A stretch of 20,249 nucleotides of DNA, from assembly GCA_964631325.1 (NCBI GenBank), contig CAZVWJ010000047.1:1-20249 (forward strand), read 5' to 3'. Below the pieces are notes generated by a model. The model was given only the letters and a program-made list of their open reading frames with translations, had not been told where the DNA came from and searched no databases. Position numbers and translations under genes: made by a program. The DNA comes from CAZVWJ01 sp964631325 (GTDB lineage: Bacteria; T1Sed10-126). Positions 7,571 through 15,280 of this stretch are shown here, one piece after another (within the stretch, counting starts at the first letter, position 1; the number at the start of each line of letters is the position of its first letter).

Positions 7571-9364
7571 TTAATCAGTTATAACTTTTAAATAAGAATT
7601 TGGGCCTTTAAACTTTGCCACCATCTTTTTTCTGTTGTTCATATCCAGGATAAACTCAACCACATCCAGGAAACGGCTCCGGGAGGGAGAAGCCAATTCT
7701 TTAAACTCTTGTTTTGATAACCTGATCTTATCAAATATACTTTGTTTTTCTGCAATAACTCTTTCTTTTTTTTCTCGCTTTTTAAAAGCTATCAGTCCTG
7801 AATCAAGGGCAATAATTTGCCAGTCAGGATGAGGAATAAAATAGTAAAATATCCACTTCGTATGAAGGGGAAAAACACCGTATTCATAATCATTTTTTTG
7901 CATATATAAAGGGGGGGAATATTTCTGGTAGCTGCGCCTGAATTTCATTTTATAGGCCGAACCTTTGGTATCATAAAAAACTTTTTTCTCCGGCCACCAG
8001 TTCCAGATCAACCAGCTTCCCACATCATAATGATTATAAAACCTCTCTGTTTTATAATCCTCAAGCAAATATTTTGGAACCCCCTGGCCAAGCCAACCAC
8101 AGCGTCCCAAACCGTATTCATAATAAGGATGCCCGGTAAACTTCTGGAGAGTCTGAGTGAAGGCCCGATAATATAAATTTAATCCCAGAAGAGCCAGACC
8201 AACCACACAGACCCATTTTATCGCTCCTGAAAAATTGTATTCCAACCCTTCCATAAGAGTATATTTTATCAGCATAAAGGAGATGACAGTCAGGGGAACC
8301 AGAGCTACTGTACGTGAATAACCAAGACCAACGACAGTAGTCACCAGAAAGGGTAAAAAAAGAGCAAACCGAAACTGATTGGAATTTAAAACTGTAAATA
8401 ATATATACGTAAACAGTAAAGCCAGAGTAACACTCATATCAAGCCGGGTCGGATCATCAAGGGGAAAACTAAATTCATCGGATCTCAGCTCATTCTTATA
8501 CACATTACCAAATGCCGTGCTCTGAAGTGCTTTCTTTATTTGCTGATAAAAATTACTTTTTTTAGATTTCTCACCAACCTGGGAAGTCGCATTCAGTAAC
8601 CCCCCCTGCCCCATTTGAAAAATTCTACTTACAGTATTAACTGCCTTATAATCCGGAGCAAGTGGTTTGACATAAGTTACACCGAGTAAAGATACCAGCA
8701 ATATCAAGACAGAAGTAACATACCACAACTTATTCTTTCTTTCCGCCCGGCGCCAGAGCAAATCAATAAAATCGCCAATCACCAGCAATCCACAAACTCC
8801 CATTCCTACGAGATAGGAACCATGGAGGTTACCCCATACAATTATGAGAGCTGGCAAGAGCCAGAGCAACCAATCTCGTTTTTTAAACCGAGCTTGATAC
8901 CACAACCAGTAAAGAAGCGTTAAGCCGGGCAGCAAAAAAATGGCATTTCTGAGCAACAACTTCTGCAGTAGTCCGAATACTCCAACTACCAGCAGAAGCA
9001 GAACCAGGGGATGAGCCTTAAAATCAACGTAAGAATGAACAAGGACTAAAACAAAAATCAGAAGAATTATCCGAAATAATTGCAGACCAAATTGGCCGGA
9101 AAGCGAATAAATTTCATAGAAAATCAAATTACCCAACCAGGTCCAGGAGTGCCGGTCGTGAATTCCGGCTTTTACCGGTGAAAAGGTAAAAGCCGAATGA
9201 TGGGGAAATTCTAATTTCTGGGCTATATAACGGCCGGTATAAAGGGATTTCCAGAGGTCATTAGCAGCAATTTGGCGAAGGGCTAAGGGAAGAACCACAG
9301 TTATTAAGGCAAGATAAAAAATCAATACGTATATATTTAGTTCTTTAATCAATCTTCTTAACAA
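7571..9364 (-). CDS. large GT-C-like polytopic membrane protein (paralog 2)
   Basis: The 597-aa protein is a paralog of the gene just upstream. Its first helix (residues ~11-31) is followed by a periplasmic-type loop with NDLWKSLYTGRYI (35-47) and HSWTWLGNL (72-80). About ten more membrane helices follow, including WGNLHGSY (177-184). A soluble C-terminal part holds YNHYDVGSWLIWNWWP (443-458) and KKVFYDTKGSAY (460-471). These motifs match a widespread, poorly characterised family that resembles GT39-type glycosyltransferases (usual form: D-W-W-x-L-x-x-G, W-x-N-x-H-G, and G-x-Y-L-I-W with F-x-D-x-R). Start is TTG at 9364, preceded by AGGG at 6-base spacing. It lies 18 bp after its paralog, so the two are probably one operon. 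Donor and acceptor are unknown. Confidence 0.75.
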   Translation of the reverse strand: MLRRLIKELNIYVLIFYLALITVVLPLALRQIAANDLWKSLYTGRYIAQKLEFPHHSAFTFSPVKAGIHDRHSWTWLGNLIFYEIYSLSGQFGLQLFRIILLIFVLVLVHSYVDFKAHPLVLLLLVVGVFGLLQKLLLRNAIFLLPGLTLLYWLWYQARFKKRDWLLWLLPALIIVWGNLHGSYLVGMGVCGLLVIGDFIDLLWRRAERKNKLWYVTSVLILLVSLLGVTYVKPLAPDYKAVNTVSRIFQMGQGGLLNATSQVGEKSKKSNFYQQIKKALQSTAFGNVYKNELRSDEFSFPLDDPTRLDMSVTLALLFTYILFTVLNSNQFRFALFLPFLVTTVVGLGYSRTVALVPLTVISFMLIKYTLMEGLEYNFSGAIKWVCVVGLALLGLNLYYRAFTQTLQKFTGHPYYEYGLGRCGWLGQGVPKYLLEDYKTERFYNHYDVGSWLIWNWWPEKKVFYDTKGSAYKMKFRRSYQKYSPPLYMQKNDYEYGVFPLHTKWIFYYFIPHPDWQIIALDSGLIAFKKREKKERVIAEKQSIFDKIRLSKQEFKELASPSRSRFLDVVEFILDMNNRKKMVAKFKGPNSYLKVITD

Positions 9365-9382
9365 TTTTAGCCCTGCCCTGAA

Positions 9383-11158
9383 TTACCACGGAGGAGTATC
9401 GGAAATATTCATTGATTTCATTAGTTTTTTCCGTTCTTTACTCCGATTGTAATAAGTATTGGCCAAGCCTTTTAATAATATTCGTTCATCGTCGGAAAGC
9501 TGTCTGAATTCCCGAGGGGATAAAAGCAACTTTTTCCCGATTGGTTCATCACTCTTTGAAAATTCATATCCCCCTGGCACATATTCAAACAGAGCCATGC
9601 CCTGATCAAAACAGACAAGCCGCCAAGATTTGTGGAGAACCATAAAATAAATACGGAACGGGGGACGGAGGGGAATAACCGCATATTTCAATGAATACTT
9701 GTTCATTGCCCAGGTTATAGATTCATTGTAGTAATTATTCACAAACTCTTTTTTGTAAGCAGAACTCTTGGAATCCAGATAAACCTTCTTATCCGGCCAC
9801 CACTGCCAGATCAGCCAACTTCCAATATTGTAATCATTATACATTGGCTCTTGCGGATAATTGTTCAGGATAAATTCGGGAACTTTTGTTGAAAGACGGT
9901 AATGACGGCCAAAACCATATCGATAATATCCCATCCCAACAAATTTATATATGTCACCTGAATATGCACGATAATGCATATTGATTCCTAAAATTACCAG
10001 AGCAATTACTGCTGTATATTTGACTCCCTTCCCCAAGGTAAACTCTTTGAAGTCTCCCCGGCTGTATTTCATAAATATCAGCGGAAGGGTAATCAGAGGA
10101 ATTAGAGCAACCGTACGAAGATAGCCCAAGCCAATAACCGCAGCAGCCAAAAAAGGAAGGAAAAAAGAAAATCTAACCTGATTAAAGTTCATCAAAAAAG
10201 CAAAAAGAGTAATAATTAACAAACCTATCGAGATATCGATATATAAACTTTCCGTGTTTTCAAGTGGAAATTGAAACTCGGCTGACCTAACCTCACTTCC
10301 GTAGACATTCCCAAAGACCGTACTCTGCATGGACTTTTTTATCTGACCATAAATACTATCAGGTGACTCTTTTTTATTTAATTTATCTTTCGATTTAGCA
10401 CCCAGTAATCCCCCCACGCCAAAATTACTAACCCGTTGAAAAATGCGAGCCGTTTTATAATCAGGTGCAAGCGGTTTTAGATAAGTTACACCGAGAAAGG
10501 ACAGTAAAAAAATCAAAAGTAAACTCACGTACCACAATCTATCTTTCCGCTCCTGACGCTGCCAGAGCCAATCAATAAAGTCGCCGGCTACAAGCAAACC
10601 CAACATTCCAATCCCCACCAGATAAGATCCGTGCATATTTCCCCAGAGGGTTAATAAAACTGGAATAGCCCATATCCAACCAGGCCGATTTTTAATCCTG
10701 GCCTGACACCAGAACCAGAATAATAGTACTACCCCAGGAATGAGAAAAATTGCATTCCGCAATAGTAATTTCTGCGTCAATCCAAAAACCCCGGCCAGCA
10801 ATAGCAATAGTATAACCGGATGAGTCTCAAAATCAGCCAAGGAATGTAATAAAACCAAGCTCCAAAGAACTAATAAAAATCGAAATAATTGAAGACCCAA
10901 TTCACCGGAAAGCCGGTAAAGTCCATACAAAAAAAGATTTCCAAGCCAAGTCCAAGAATTGCGAGCCTGAAGACCAGGGTCAACCGGGGAAAAAGTGAAA
11001 GTTAAATGTTGGGGAAAAGATAAATTTTGTGCAATGTAACGACCAGTATAAAGTGATTTCCAGAGATCGTTGGCATGTAAAGTGCGGATAGTTAAGGGAA
11101 GAATTAAAGTTATCAGAGCAAGGTAAAATATTATTGACTTATAGGTATAAGAATTCAT
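9383..11158 (-). CDS. large GT-C-like polytopic membrane protein (paralog 1)
   Basis: The 591-aa protein aligns along its whole length with the next gene. It has ANDLWKSLYTGRYIAQ at residues 29-44, NSWTWLGNL near 67-75, QKLLLRNAIF near 129-138, WGNMHGSY at 172-179, the inter-helix segment LGVTYLKPLAPDYK, and a C-terminal YNDYNIGSWLIWQWWPDKKVY segment. About eleven or twelve membrane helices are predicted by eye, with a soluble C-terminal tail of roughly 180 residues. The pair therefore arose by tandem duplication. The likely role is membrane glycosyl transfer on the outer face from a polyprenyl carrier, inferred from the GT-C-like layout. It starts at ATG 11158 without a clear Shine-Dalgarno. 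The pilin gene lies upstream on the same strand but is separated by an intrinsic terminator. Confidence 0.75.
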   Translation of the reverse strand: MNSYTYKSIIFYLALITLILPLTIRTLHANDLWKSLYTGRYIAQNLSFPQHLTFTFSPVDPGLQARNSWTWLGNLFLYGLYRLSGELGLQLFRFLLVLWSLVLLHSLADFETHPVILLLLLAGVFGLTQKLLLRNAIFLIPGVVLLFWFWCQARIKNRPGWIWAIPVLLTLWGNMHGSYLVGIGMLGLLVAGDFIDWLWQRQERKDRLWYVSLLLIFLLSFLGVTYLKPLAPDYKTARIFQRVSNFGVGGLLGAKSKDKLNKKESPDSIYGQIKKSMQSTVFGNVYGSEVRSAEFQFPLENTESLYIDISIGLLIITLFAFLMNFNQVRFSFFLPFLAAAVIGLGYLRTVALIPLITLPLIFMKYSRGDFKEFTLGKGVKYTAVIALVILGINMHYRAYSGDIYKFVGMGYYRYGFGRHYRLSTKVPEFILNNYPQEPMYNDYNIGSWLIWQWWPDKKVYLDSKSSAYKKEFVNNYYNESITWAMNKYSLKYAVIPLRPPFRIYFMVLHKSWRLVCFDQGMALFEYVPGGYEFSKSDEPIGKKLLLSPREFRQLSDDERILLKGLANTYYNRSKERKKLMKSMNISDTPPW

Positions 11159-11362
11159 GTAGGTATAATCACTGCAGGATAATTACGTTGAGACAAAGCT
11201 ACCAAGAATACAAAATTGCTGCTTCCCTCCAATTTTAATAGATTTAATGTTAAAACGAATGAGGACAAACTACTATTTTCAAAAAAAATAATAAAGAAAA
11301 AGGGAGACAGGCGGTAAACCCTGTCTCCCTATATATTTTAGCAAAGGCTTAGTTTTAAAAGA
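11159..11362 (-). other. gap between pilin and GT-C pair
   Basis: This 204-bp stretch holds the pilin terminator. On its left side, the promoter and leader of the GT-C pair are expected. I see no strong -35/-10 pair. The sequence is AT-rich and no open frame is present. Confidence 0.4.
11281..11331 (-). terminator. intrinsic terminator of the pilin gene
   Basis: AGGGAGACAG (11301-11310) and CTGTCTCCCT (11321-11330) form a 10-bp GC-rich stem, extendable by one G-C pair, with an 8-base loop. Read on the minus strand it is followed by TTTTCTTTATTATTTTTTTT. It lies about 30 bases beyond the pilin stop and should let the pilin be expressed at a level independent of the GT-C genes. Confidence 0.85.
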
Positions 11363-11776
11363 CTACGGATTAATAAATTTACCATCCTGAGAATTAAACT
11401 GCATAATAGTACTGCTCGCCGTGTTACCAGCATCATCCGTCCAATCCTGACAGCCAACATCATCATTGGTTATCGTGTAATTACTGGCGGGGCCTGCAAT
11501 GTGCCAATTACCATTATCAACTATTGATCCTGGTAAATAGTTACCAGCATTATCGGCAGTAAGTGACAGATTAGAATTATCACACCAACTAGCTGCGGCA
11601 CATTGAGATACAGCGGTGCGAACCGAAGCCATACTGGACTTTGTGCCACCCGCTCTAGATTTACAGATAGCACTCATCACCTGGGGAATCGCTGCGGCGG
11701 CCAGGATACCAATAATGGCAACAACAACCAGCAGCTCGATTAACGTAAATGCTTCACGCTTAGCTAAAAAGCTCAC
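11363..11776 (-). CDS. type IV pilin-like / pseudopilin major subunit
   Basis: The 137-aa prepilin has a short basic leader (MSFLAKREA) followed by the N-methylation/cleavage motif FTLIELLVVVAIIGILAAAA (residues 10-29), with E14 as the conserved Glu5 of the mature pilin. Residue -1 of the cleavage site is Ala rather than the usual Gly. The C-terminal globular part (about 100 residues) is Ser/Thr/Asn/Asp-rich and has four cysteines (38, 59, 65, 109), enough for two disulfides. A prepilin peptidase would cut after A9; the subunit would then assemble in a type IV pilus or type II secretion pseudopilus. The GTG start at 11776 has a perfect AAGGAGGT 8 bases upstream. With its own terminator, this suggests strong expression as a structural subunit. 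No other pilus assembly genes are in the window. Confidence 0.88.
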   Translation of the reverse strand: MSFLAKREAFTLIELLVVVAIIGILAAAAIPQVMSAICKSRAGGTKSSMASVRTAVSQCAAASWCDNSNLSLTADNAGNYLPGSIVDNGNWHIAGPASNYTITNDDVGCQDWTDDAGNTASSTIMQFNSQDGKFINP

Positions 11777-11784
11777 TGAAAATT

Positions 11785-11792
11785 ACCTCCTT
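11785..11792 (-). promoter_or_regulatory. perfect Shine-Dalgarno of the pilin gene
   Basis: AAGGAGGT on the minus strand lies 8 bases before the GTG start at 11776. It is the strongest ribosome site in the window and decides the GTG start. Confidence 0.85.
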
Positions 11793-11854
11793 AGAAGAAT
11801 AAGTGTTTAATAACAAAGTTCGAGCAAATTTATCTTCAGCAATCAAAAATGGTG

Positions 11855-11935
11855 CCTCATATATCAGCCTCCCGCTGAGGAGTCTTTAAAACATTTCTCA
11901 TAAATAAGTGTAATAAAAATTGCGTTAAATGTAAA
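11855..11935 (-). promoter_or_regulatory. candidate pilin promoter and leader hairpin
   Basis: On the minus strand TTTACA (11930-11935) and TACACT (11907-11912) are 17 bases apart, a plausible sigma70-type promoter giving a leader of roughly 120 bases. The leader has two alternative small hairpins: CCTCA/TGAGG (11855-11859/11876-11880) and TCAGC/GCTGA (11864-11868/11874-11878). A sigma54-like GGCAC...TTGC pair is also present nearby but has the wrong spacing. Confidence 0.35.
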
Positions 11936-12020
11936 TTAAGTCGGCTTGAATCGGAATTTCAAAACACTATTAAACTTAAGAGATGAAGCACACAATACAG
12001 AAACAAGAAAACATTTAATA

Positions 12021-12407
12021 TGGATTGCCGGGTCAAGCCCGGCAATGACGGTCGTTTTGTTCTGGATTGCCGGGTCAAACCCGGGGACATTTTACGTTCC
12101 CGGTAATGACGGCCTTCTCCCGATTGTCATTCCGGGGCCCCGACCCCGGAATCCAGCTTGATTTTGACCTTTAATGGGGATCAACGTCAAATTCAAAATG
12201 GATTGCCGGGTCAAGCCCGGCAATGACGTTCGTTTTGTCCTGGATTGTCGGGTCAAGCCTGGCAATGACGTTCGTTTTGTCTGGTTTGCCGGGTCATCCA
12301 GCACTCAATCGCGAGCCACCAATGAACCCCCGGGAATTTCTCAGCACTTCCCGATTGAGTGCTGGACGGCAATGACGGTCGTTTTATTCTGGTTTGCAAT
12401 GACAAAA
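12021..12407. repeat. 42-bp REP-like palindrome array
   Basis: Direct copies of a ~30-bp palindromic unit, TGGATTGCCGGG-TCAAG-CCCGGCAATGACG, joined by conserved links like GTTCGTTTTGTC, repeat with a period of 41-42 bp. Intact copies start at 12021, 12199 and 12241. Copies at 12063 and 12282 have extra sequence in the palindrome centre. A collapsed remnant lies at 12389-12407, and a related inverted unit (TCATTCCGGGG...CCCCGGAATCC) at 12127-12155. The links are conserved and no cas genes are near, so it is not a CRISPR. Open frames across it translate to repeats of the SLPGLTRQS type and are not genes. Confidence 0.85.
12297..12366. repeat. inverted repeat nested inside a REP copy
   Basis: TCCAGCACTCAATCG (12297-12311) and CGATTGAGTGCTGGA (12352-12366) are perfect 15-bp inverted arms around 40 bases. 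The whole element sits in the centre of a 42-bp-type unit: GTTTGCCGGGTC lies to its left and CGGCAATGACGG to its right. It thus extends the parental palindrome into a long hairpin. Confidence 0.8.
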
Positions 12408-12550
12408 TCTTTGATGTTCTCTAAAAGTTCATGTATATAAAGAGCAATATTCATTCCAATACGATTGGTTAAACAGAGTTTCTGAATGAAACTTCCTATT
12501 TTCCGAAAATATCACTGATAGTTGGGGAAATTAATTAATATTACCTTAAT
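12408..12550. other. unremarkable AT-rich spacer
   Basis: No gene, strong hairpin or repeat was found in these bases between the REP array and the terminator-like hairpin. Confidence 0.4.
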
Positions 12551-12577
12551 AAAAAAATCACCAAAAGCAAGTGATTT
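12551..12577 (-). terminator. probable terminator of the HEPN operon
   Basis: AAATCAC (12555-12561) pairs with GTGATTT (12571-12577). Read on the minus strand the hairpin is followed by a T tract from the plus-strand A run at 12551-12557. It is about 195 bases beyond the HEPN gene stop and is AT-rich, so moderately convincing. Beside it are two AAATGACGG words (near 12588 and 12608). Confidence 0.5.
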
Positions 12578-12641
12578 CGTCAAAAAAATGACGGTAAGTG
12601 CCAAATAAATGACGGAAGGAGTGACAGGATTAACAGAATTA

Positions 12642-12723
12642 ACAGGATCGGGAGAACAGATTGACTGGATGAATAAGGAGGGACAGGAGTGACAGGATCG
12701 GGGGAACAGATTGACTGGGTGAA
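12642..12723. repeat. direct repeat, 50-bp spacing
   Basis: A 32-bp unit containing ACAGGATCGGGAGAACAG followed by ATTGACTGGATGAA occurs at 12642-12673. It recurs with two substitutions at 12692-12723. Extra AACAGAATTAACAGGAT words lie just left. The sequence is non-coding and of the short-word type seen throughout the right half of the window. Confidence 0.75.
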
Positions 12724-12771
12724 GGGAGGGACATAAATACTTGGTGATATAAATTAGGAAGTTTAGTACAT

Positions 12772-13341
12772 TTAATCGTTATTTGTTCTTAGTTCTTCTT
12801 GATTTGCGTCGGGACATACATTTCCTTCTTTTAAGAATTGTTTAAGGCGGTCAAAAGTTTTTTCAACTGATAAATTATGTTCTCTTTTATCCCAGTGAGC
12901 TACCCCATTACGGTAGTCGTGAATTTGCTTAACATTATTCAACGTCTTTTCTCGGACCCTCGATTCAAATAAATTCAGTATCTCTTTAAACCGCCAGTGC
13001 TCGAGGGAATGATCGTCTTCAACTACCCTGGAAAGCTTCGCTATTAATTTTTCTAAGTCGGTATTGCAGTTTTCTACTGGAGTATCTCCTATCTCCATAA
13101 TAAAATCTTTAACCAGTTGCTCGAAAATAGAGAACAAGGAAAGGATTGCCAGATCATCCAATTCATTATCCGCTTGTTTCAGTCTATCTATAGCTTCAGA
13201 AGGAGAGATCGCGCTAAGGACAGAACTTTCCGGGAAAACTTCCGGAGTATTTTGAAGAGTGTCGCGGGTTACGTCGTAACTCTCTTTCGCTATTTCATAC
13301 CAGGCAAAAACATCCTCTAAAGGTTCAATCGAACGTTTCAT
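12772..13341 (-). CDS. HEPN-domain protein, putative ribonuclease
   Basis: The 189-aa, mostly helical protein carries the HEPN signature R-x4-H in DYRNGVAHWDK (residues 142-152; R144 and H149). A preceding helix, LAILSLFSIFEQLVKDFI (64-81), matches the usual first HEPN helix with a conserved F-E. HEPN proteins of this kind are often metal-independent RNases in toxin-antitoxin, abortive-infection or other conflict systems. The start (ATG 13341) has no Shine-Dalgarno and overlaps the upstream gene by 17 bases, so it is probably translated by coupling to it. That upstream gene is not a recognisable MNT nucleotidyltransferase, the usual HEPN partner. RNase activity is inferred from the motif alone. 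Confidence 0.7.
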   Translation of the reverse strand: MKRSIEPLEDVFAWYEIAKESYDVTRDTLQNTPEVFPESSVLSAISPSEAIDRLKQADNELDDLAILSLFSIFEQLVKDFIMEIGDTPVENCNTDLEKLIAKLSRVVEDDHSLEHWRFKEILNLFESRVREKTLNNVKQIHDYRNGVAHWDKREHNLSVEKTFDRLKQFLKEGNVCPDANQEELRTNND

Positions 13342-13762
13342 TAATCAGATTAAAGAAAACAGTTTTGGTGAAGAGTTCTTTATCGTAATCAAATTGTATC
13401 CCACTGATTCGGACATCGTTGACTAAATTCCAGCCTCCATTATCTTCCCAGCATATAAGTTTGAGTTTTTCTTCCGGCAGATCCACATCAATTCTCCCCT
13501 GGCCCCCAATAATTATTCTCCCGAAAGGTTCAAATTTAATTTCTTGCTCACTATTCTTCAAGATAAGAACAGGCGCTTTATATGTTCCCAGGTCAGGTTC
13601 ATCAATGGTTTTTGAAGTTTTTTTTGTTTCAATACCAGCATCATATTCTTCAGCCCATGTGCATATTTTTCCAAATAGATTATCCAATTGACTTTTCCAT
13701 TCATCAATAAGTCCTTCGCGGGGTTTGTTTTCTTGTTTTTTTAGATTTAAGAAATCACTCAT
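13325..13762 (-). CDS. uncharacterised protein, partner of the HEPN gene
   Basis: The 145-aa protein has a helical, charged N-terminal half (residues 1-45) and a beta-rich second half with LGTYKAPVLILKN (58-70), IKFEPFGRIIIGGQGRIDVD (75-94) and ICWEDNGGWNLV (103-114). The F-E-P-x-G-R-x-I-I-G-x-x-G-R-x-D-V pattern looks like a small conserved bacterial family that I cannot name. No membrane segment or signal peptide is seen. The open frame begins at GTG 13771, but ATG 13762 has GAGGAG 8 bases upstream and was chosen. It is the first gene of a two-gene unit with the HEPN protein. It could be a neutralising partner, a sensor or an adaptor; this is inferred from overlap and gene order only. Confidence 0.6.
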   Translation of the reverse strand: MSDFLNLKKQENKPREGLIDEWKSQLDNLFGKICTWAEEYDAGIETKKTSKTIDEPDLGTYKAPVLILKNSEQEIKFEPFGRIIIGGQGRIDVDLPEEKLKLICWEDNGGWNLVNDVRISGIQFDYDKELFTKTVFFNLINETFD

Positions 13763-13848
13763 TTTGACCACTCCTCAATAAAAGGATACTACCTGACAGG
13801 AAGAAATGTAATGATTAATCTGAAAAAATGGAAAATTTTAAATCTGTG

Positions 13849-13915
13849 TAATCTGTGGATCCAGAGTTTGATTTTGAATTTGAATTAACTCAATCACTTA
13901 ATCCCTTAATCACTT
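13849..13915 (-). repeat. left arm of the inverted repeat around the response regulator
   Basis: Read on the minus strand, this has AAGTGATTAAGGGATTAAG-type words (36 bp, 13880-13915), a 17-base spacer, then GGATCCACAGATTA (13849-13862). It matches the right arm at 15281-15347 in the same order and spacing: 31 of 36 and 14 of 14 positions. It starts 5 bases after the regulator stop. Confidence 0.8.
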
Positions 13916-13920
13916 CTTCA

Positions 13921-15267
13921 CTACTTCTCTTCTTCAATCCCCAGGCGATTAATTGTTTCCACCAGGGTGGTGCGGTTGACCCCAAGCAAGTCGGCGGCGG
14001 CTGATTTGTTGTTATCTGTTTCAGCAAGGGCTCGTTTAATATACTCGCGTTTAATTTCACGAAGATGGGATTGCAGGTCAGGTTCCGGTGGAAATTTATC
14101 GAGTCCACCCGACACTTCCGTTTCCTGTTGGTCAAGGTTCAGGCCGACTGAACGCAGATCATTTAAGGTGATTTTTTCCTCATTCTCCAGGGCCTGCAGA
14201 CGGCGGAGGACGTTCTGGATTTCTCGCACGTTGCCCGGCCAGGGATAATCAGTTAATTTTTTTATCACCGGTTTCGAGAATTCCAAATCGGATTCAGATT
14301 CGTTTAAAAAATGTTCGATCAGCACCGGGATATCCGCCGGCCGGTCACGGAGCGGCGGGATGGAAAGAGAAAAAACATTCAGCCGGTAAAAAAGATCATC
14401 CCGGAACTGCTCCGCCTCAACCATCTCAGCCAGGTTCCGGTTGGAGGCGGCAATAATTCGGACATCTATTTTCAGCGTCCGGTCACTGCCGACCGGTTTG
14501 ATTTCCTTGTTCTCAAGGGCACGCAGGAGTTTTGATTGTAATCCCACGGGCAGGTCACCAATCTCGTCGAGGAACAGGGTGCCGCCTTCGGCGGCCTGGA
14601 ACAGGCCTTCCCGTTCTTCCCGGGCTCCGGTGAAAGCGCCCCGGGTATGGCCAAATAATTCACTTTCTAATAATTCTGAGGGGATGGCACCGCAATTCAC
14701 GGAAACCAATGGAGCGTCAGCCCGGGGCCCCTGGTAGTGAATATAGCGGGCAAACACTTCTTTGCCGACACCACTTTCCCCTTCAATTAACACCGGCTCG
14801 GCTTCGGCGGCTACCTGGCGGGCAAAATCAACCAATTCCTGCATAGCCTCACTTTCGTAAACCAGGTTATATTCACCGCTCCACTCGGCTTCAGCACGTT
14901 CGACTGCTGACAACTGCCTCTCAACTGCACCAATGATTTCATCAGCTTCGAAAGGTTTACGTAAAAAGTCATTTGCTCGTTTGCGAAGGGCCTCCACCGC
15001 ACTGTCAGCGTTCCCGTAAGCAGTAATCATTATAACGGGGAGGCGGCAATTTTCCGCCCGCAATTCGCCTAAAAAATCCAGTCCGGATTTTCCGGGCATT
15101 CTAATATCAGCAATAACGAGATCCGGTTGATTCTGACGAAATCCATCAAGTCCGTCAGACACATTTTGGGCTTCTATCACCTTATAATCGTGGGTGGTGA
15201 GAGCTTCTTTTAGAAAATCCCGCATCATTTTATCGTCTTCAACAACGAGGATTGTTTCATCAGGCAT
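13921..15267 (-). CDS. sigma54-dependent NtrC-family response regulator
   Basis: The 448-aa protein (from the chosen ATG) has three domains. The receiver (1-120) has acidic pocket E10-D12, phospho-acceptor D54 in LVIADIRMPG and K104 in LRKPF. The AAA+ sigma54-interaction domain (about 133-365) has Walker A GESGVGKE (163-170), GAFTGA (210-215), Walker B GGTLFLDEIGDL (228-239) and WPGNVREI (343-350). The Fis-type DNA-binding helix-turn-helix is KSAAADLLGVNRTTLVETIN (421-440). It should activate sigma54 promoters when phosphorylated, probably by the kinase at 16874-18829. A TTG at 15282 is in frame, but ATG 15267 has GGAG 9 bases upstream. The gene is bracketed by inverted repeats, and a toxin-antitoxin module separates it from the kinase. 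Candidate targets include the pilin gene, but no properly spaced sigma54 site was found there. Confidence 0.93.
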   Translation of the reverse strand: MPDETILVVEDDKMMRDFLKEALTTHDYKVIEAQNVSDGLDGFRQNQPDLVIADIRMPGKSGLDFLGELRAENCRLPVIMITAYGNADSAVEALRKRANDFLRKPFEADEIIGAVERQLSAVERAEAEWSGEYNLVYESEAMQELVDFARQVAAEAEPVLIEGESGVGKEVFARYIHYQGPRADAPLVSVNCGAIPSELLESELFGHTRGAFTGAREEREGLFQAAEGGTLFLDEIGDLPVGLQSKLLRALENKEIKPVGSDRTLKIDVRIIAASNRNLAEMVEAEQFRDDLFYRLNVFSLSIPPLRDRPADIPVLIEHFLNESESDLEFSKPVIKKLTDYPWPGNVREIQNVLRRLQALENEEKITLNDLRSVGLNLDQQETEVSGGLDKFPPEPDLQSHLREIKREYIKRALAETDNNKSAAADLLGVNRTTLVETINRLGIEEEK

Positions 15268-15280
15268 GTTTTTGAACTCC

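Noticed and set aside
11836..11857. Sigma54 promoter upstream of the pilin (GGCAC...TTGC on the minus strand)
   Set aside because: GG and GC are separated by 14 bases instead of the required 10, so it does not fit the -24/-12 spacing despite the nearby NtrC-type regulator.
12021..12280. Possible CRISPR array
   Set aside because: The unit is a palindrome with nearly identical links between copies, so there are no unique spacers, and no cas genes are nearby.
11946..12440. Several open frames over the REP array encoding SLPGLTRQS-like peptides
   Set aside because: They are translations of the palindromic repeat on both strands and change with unit number; a known annotation artefact type.
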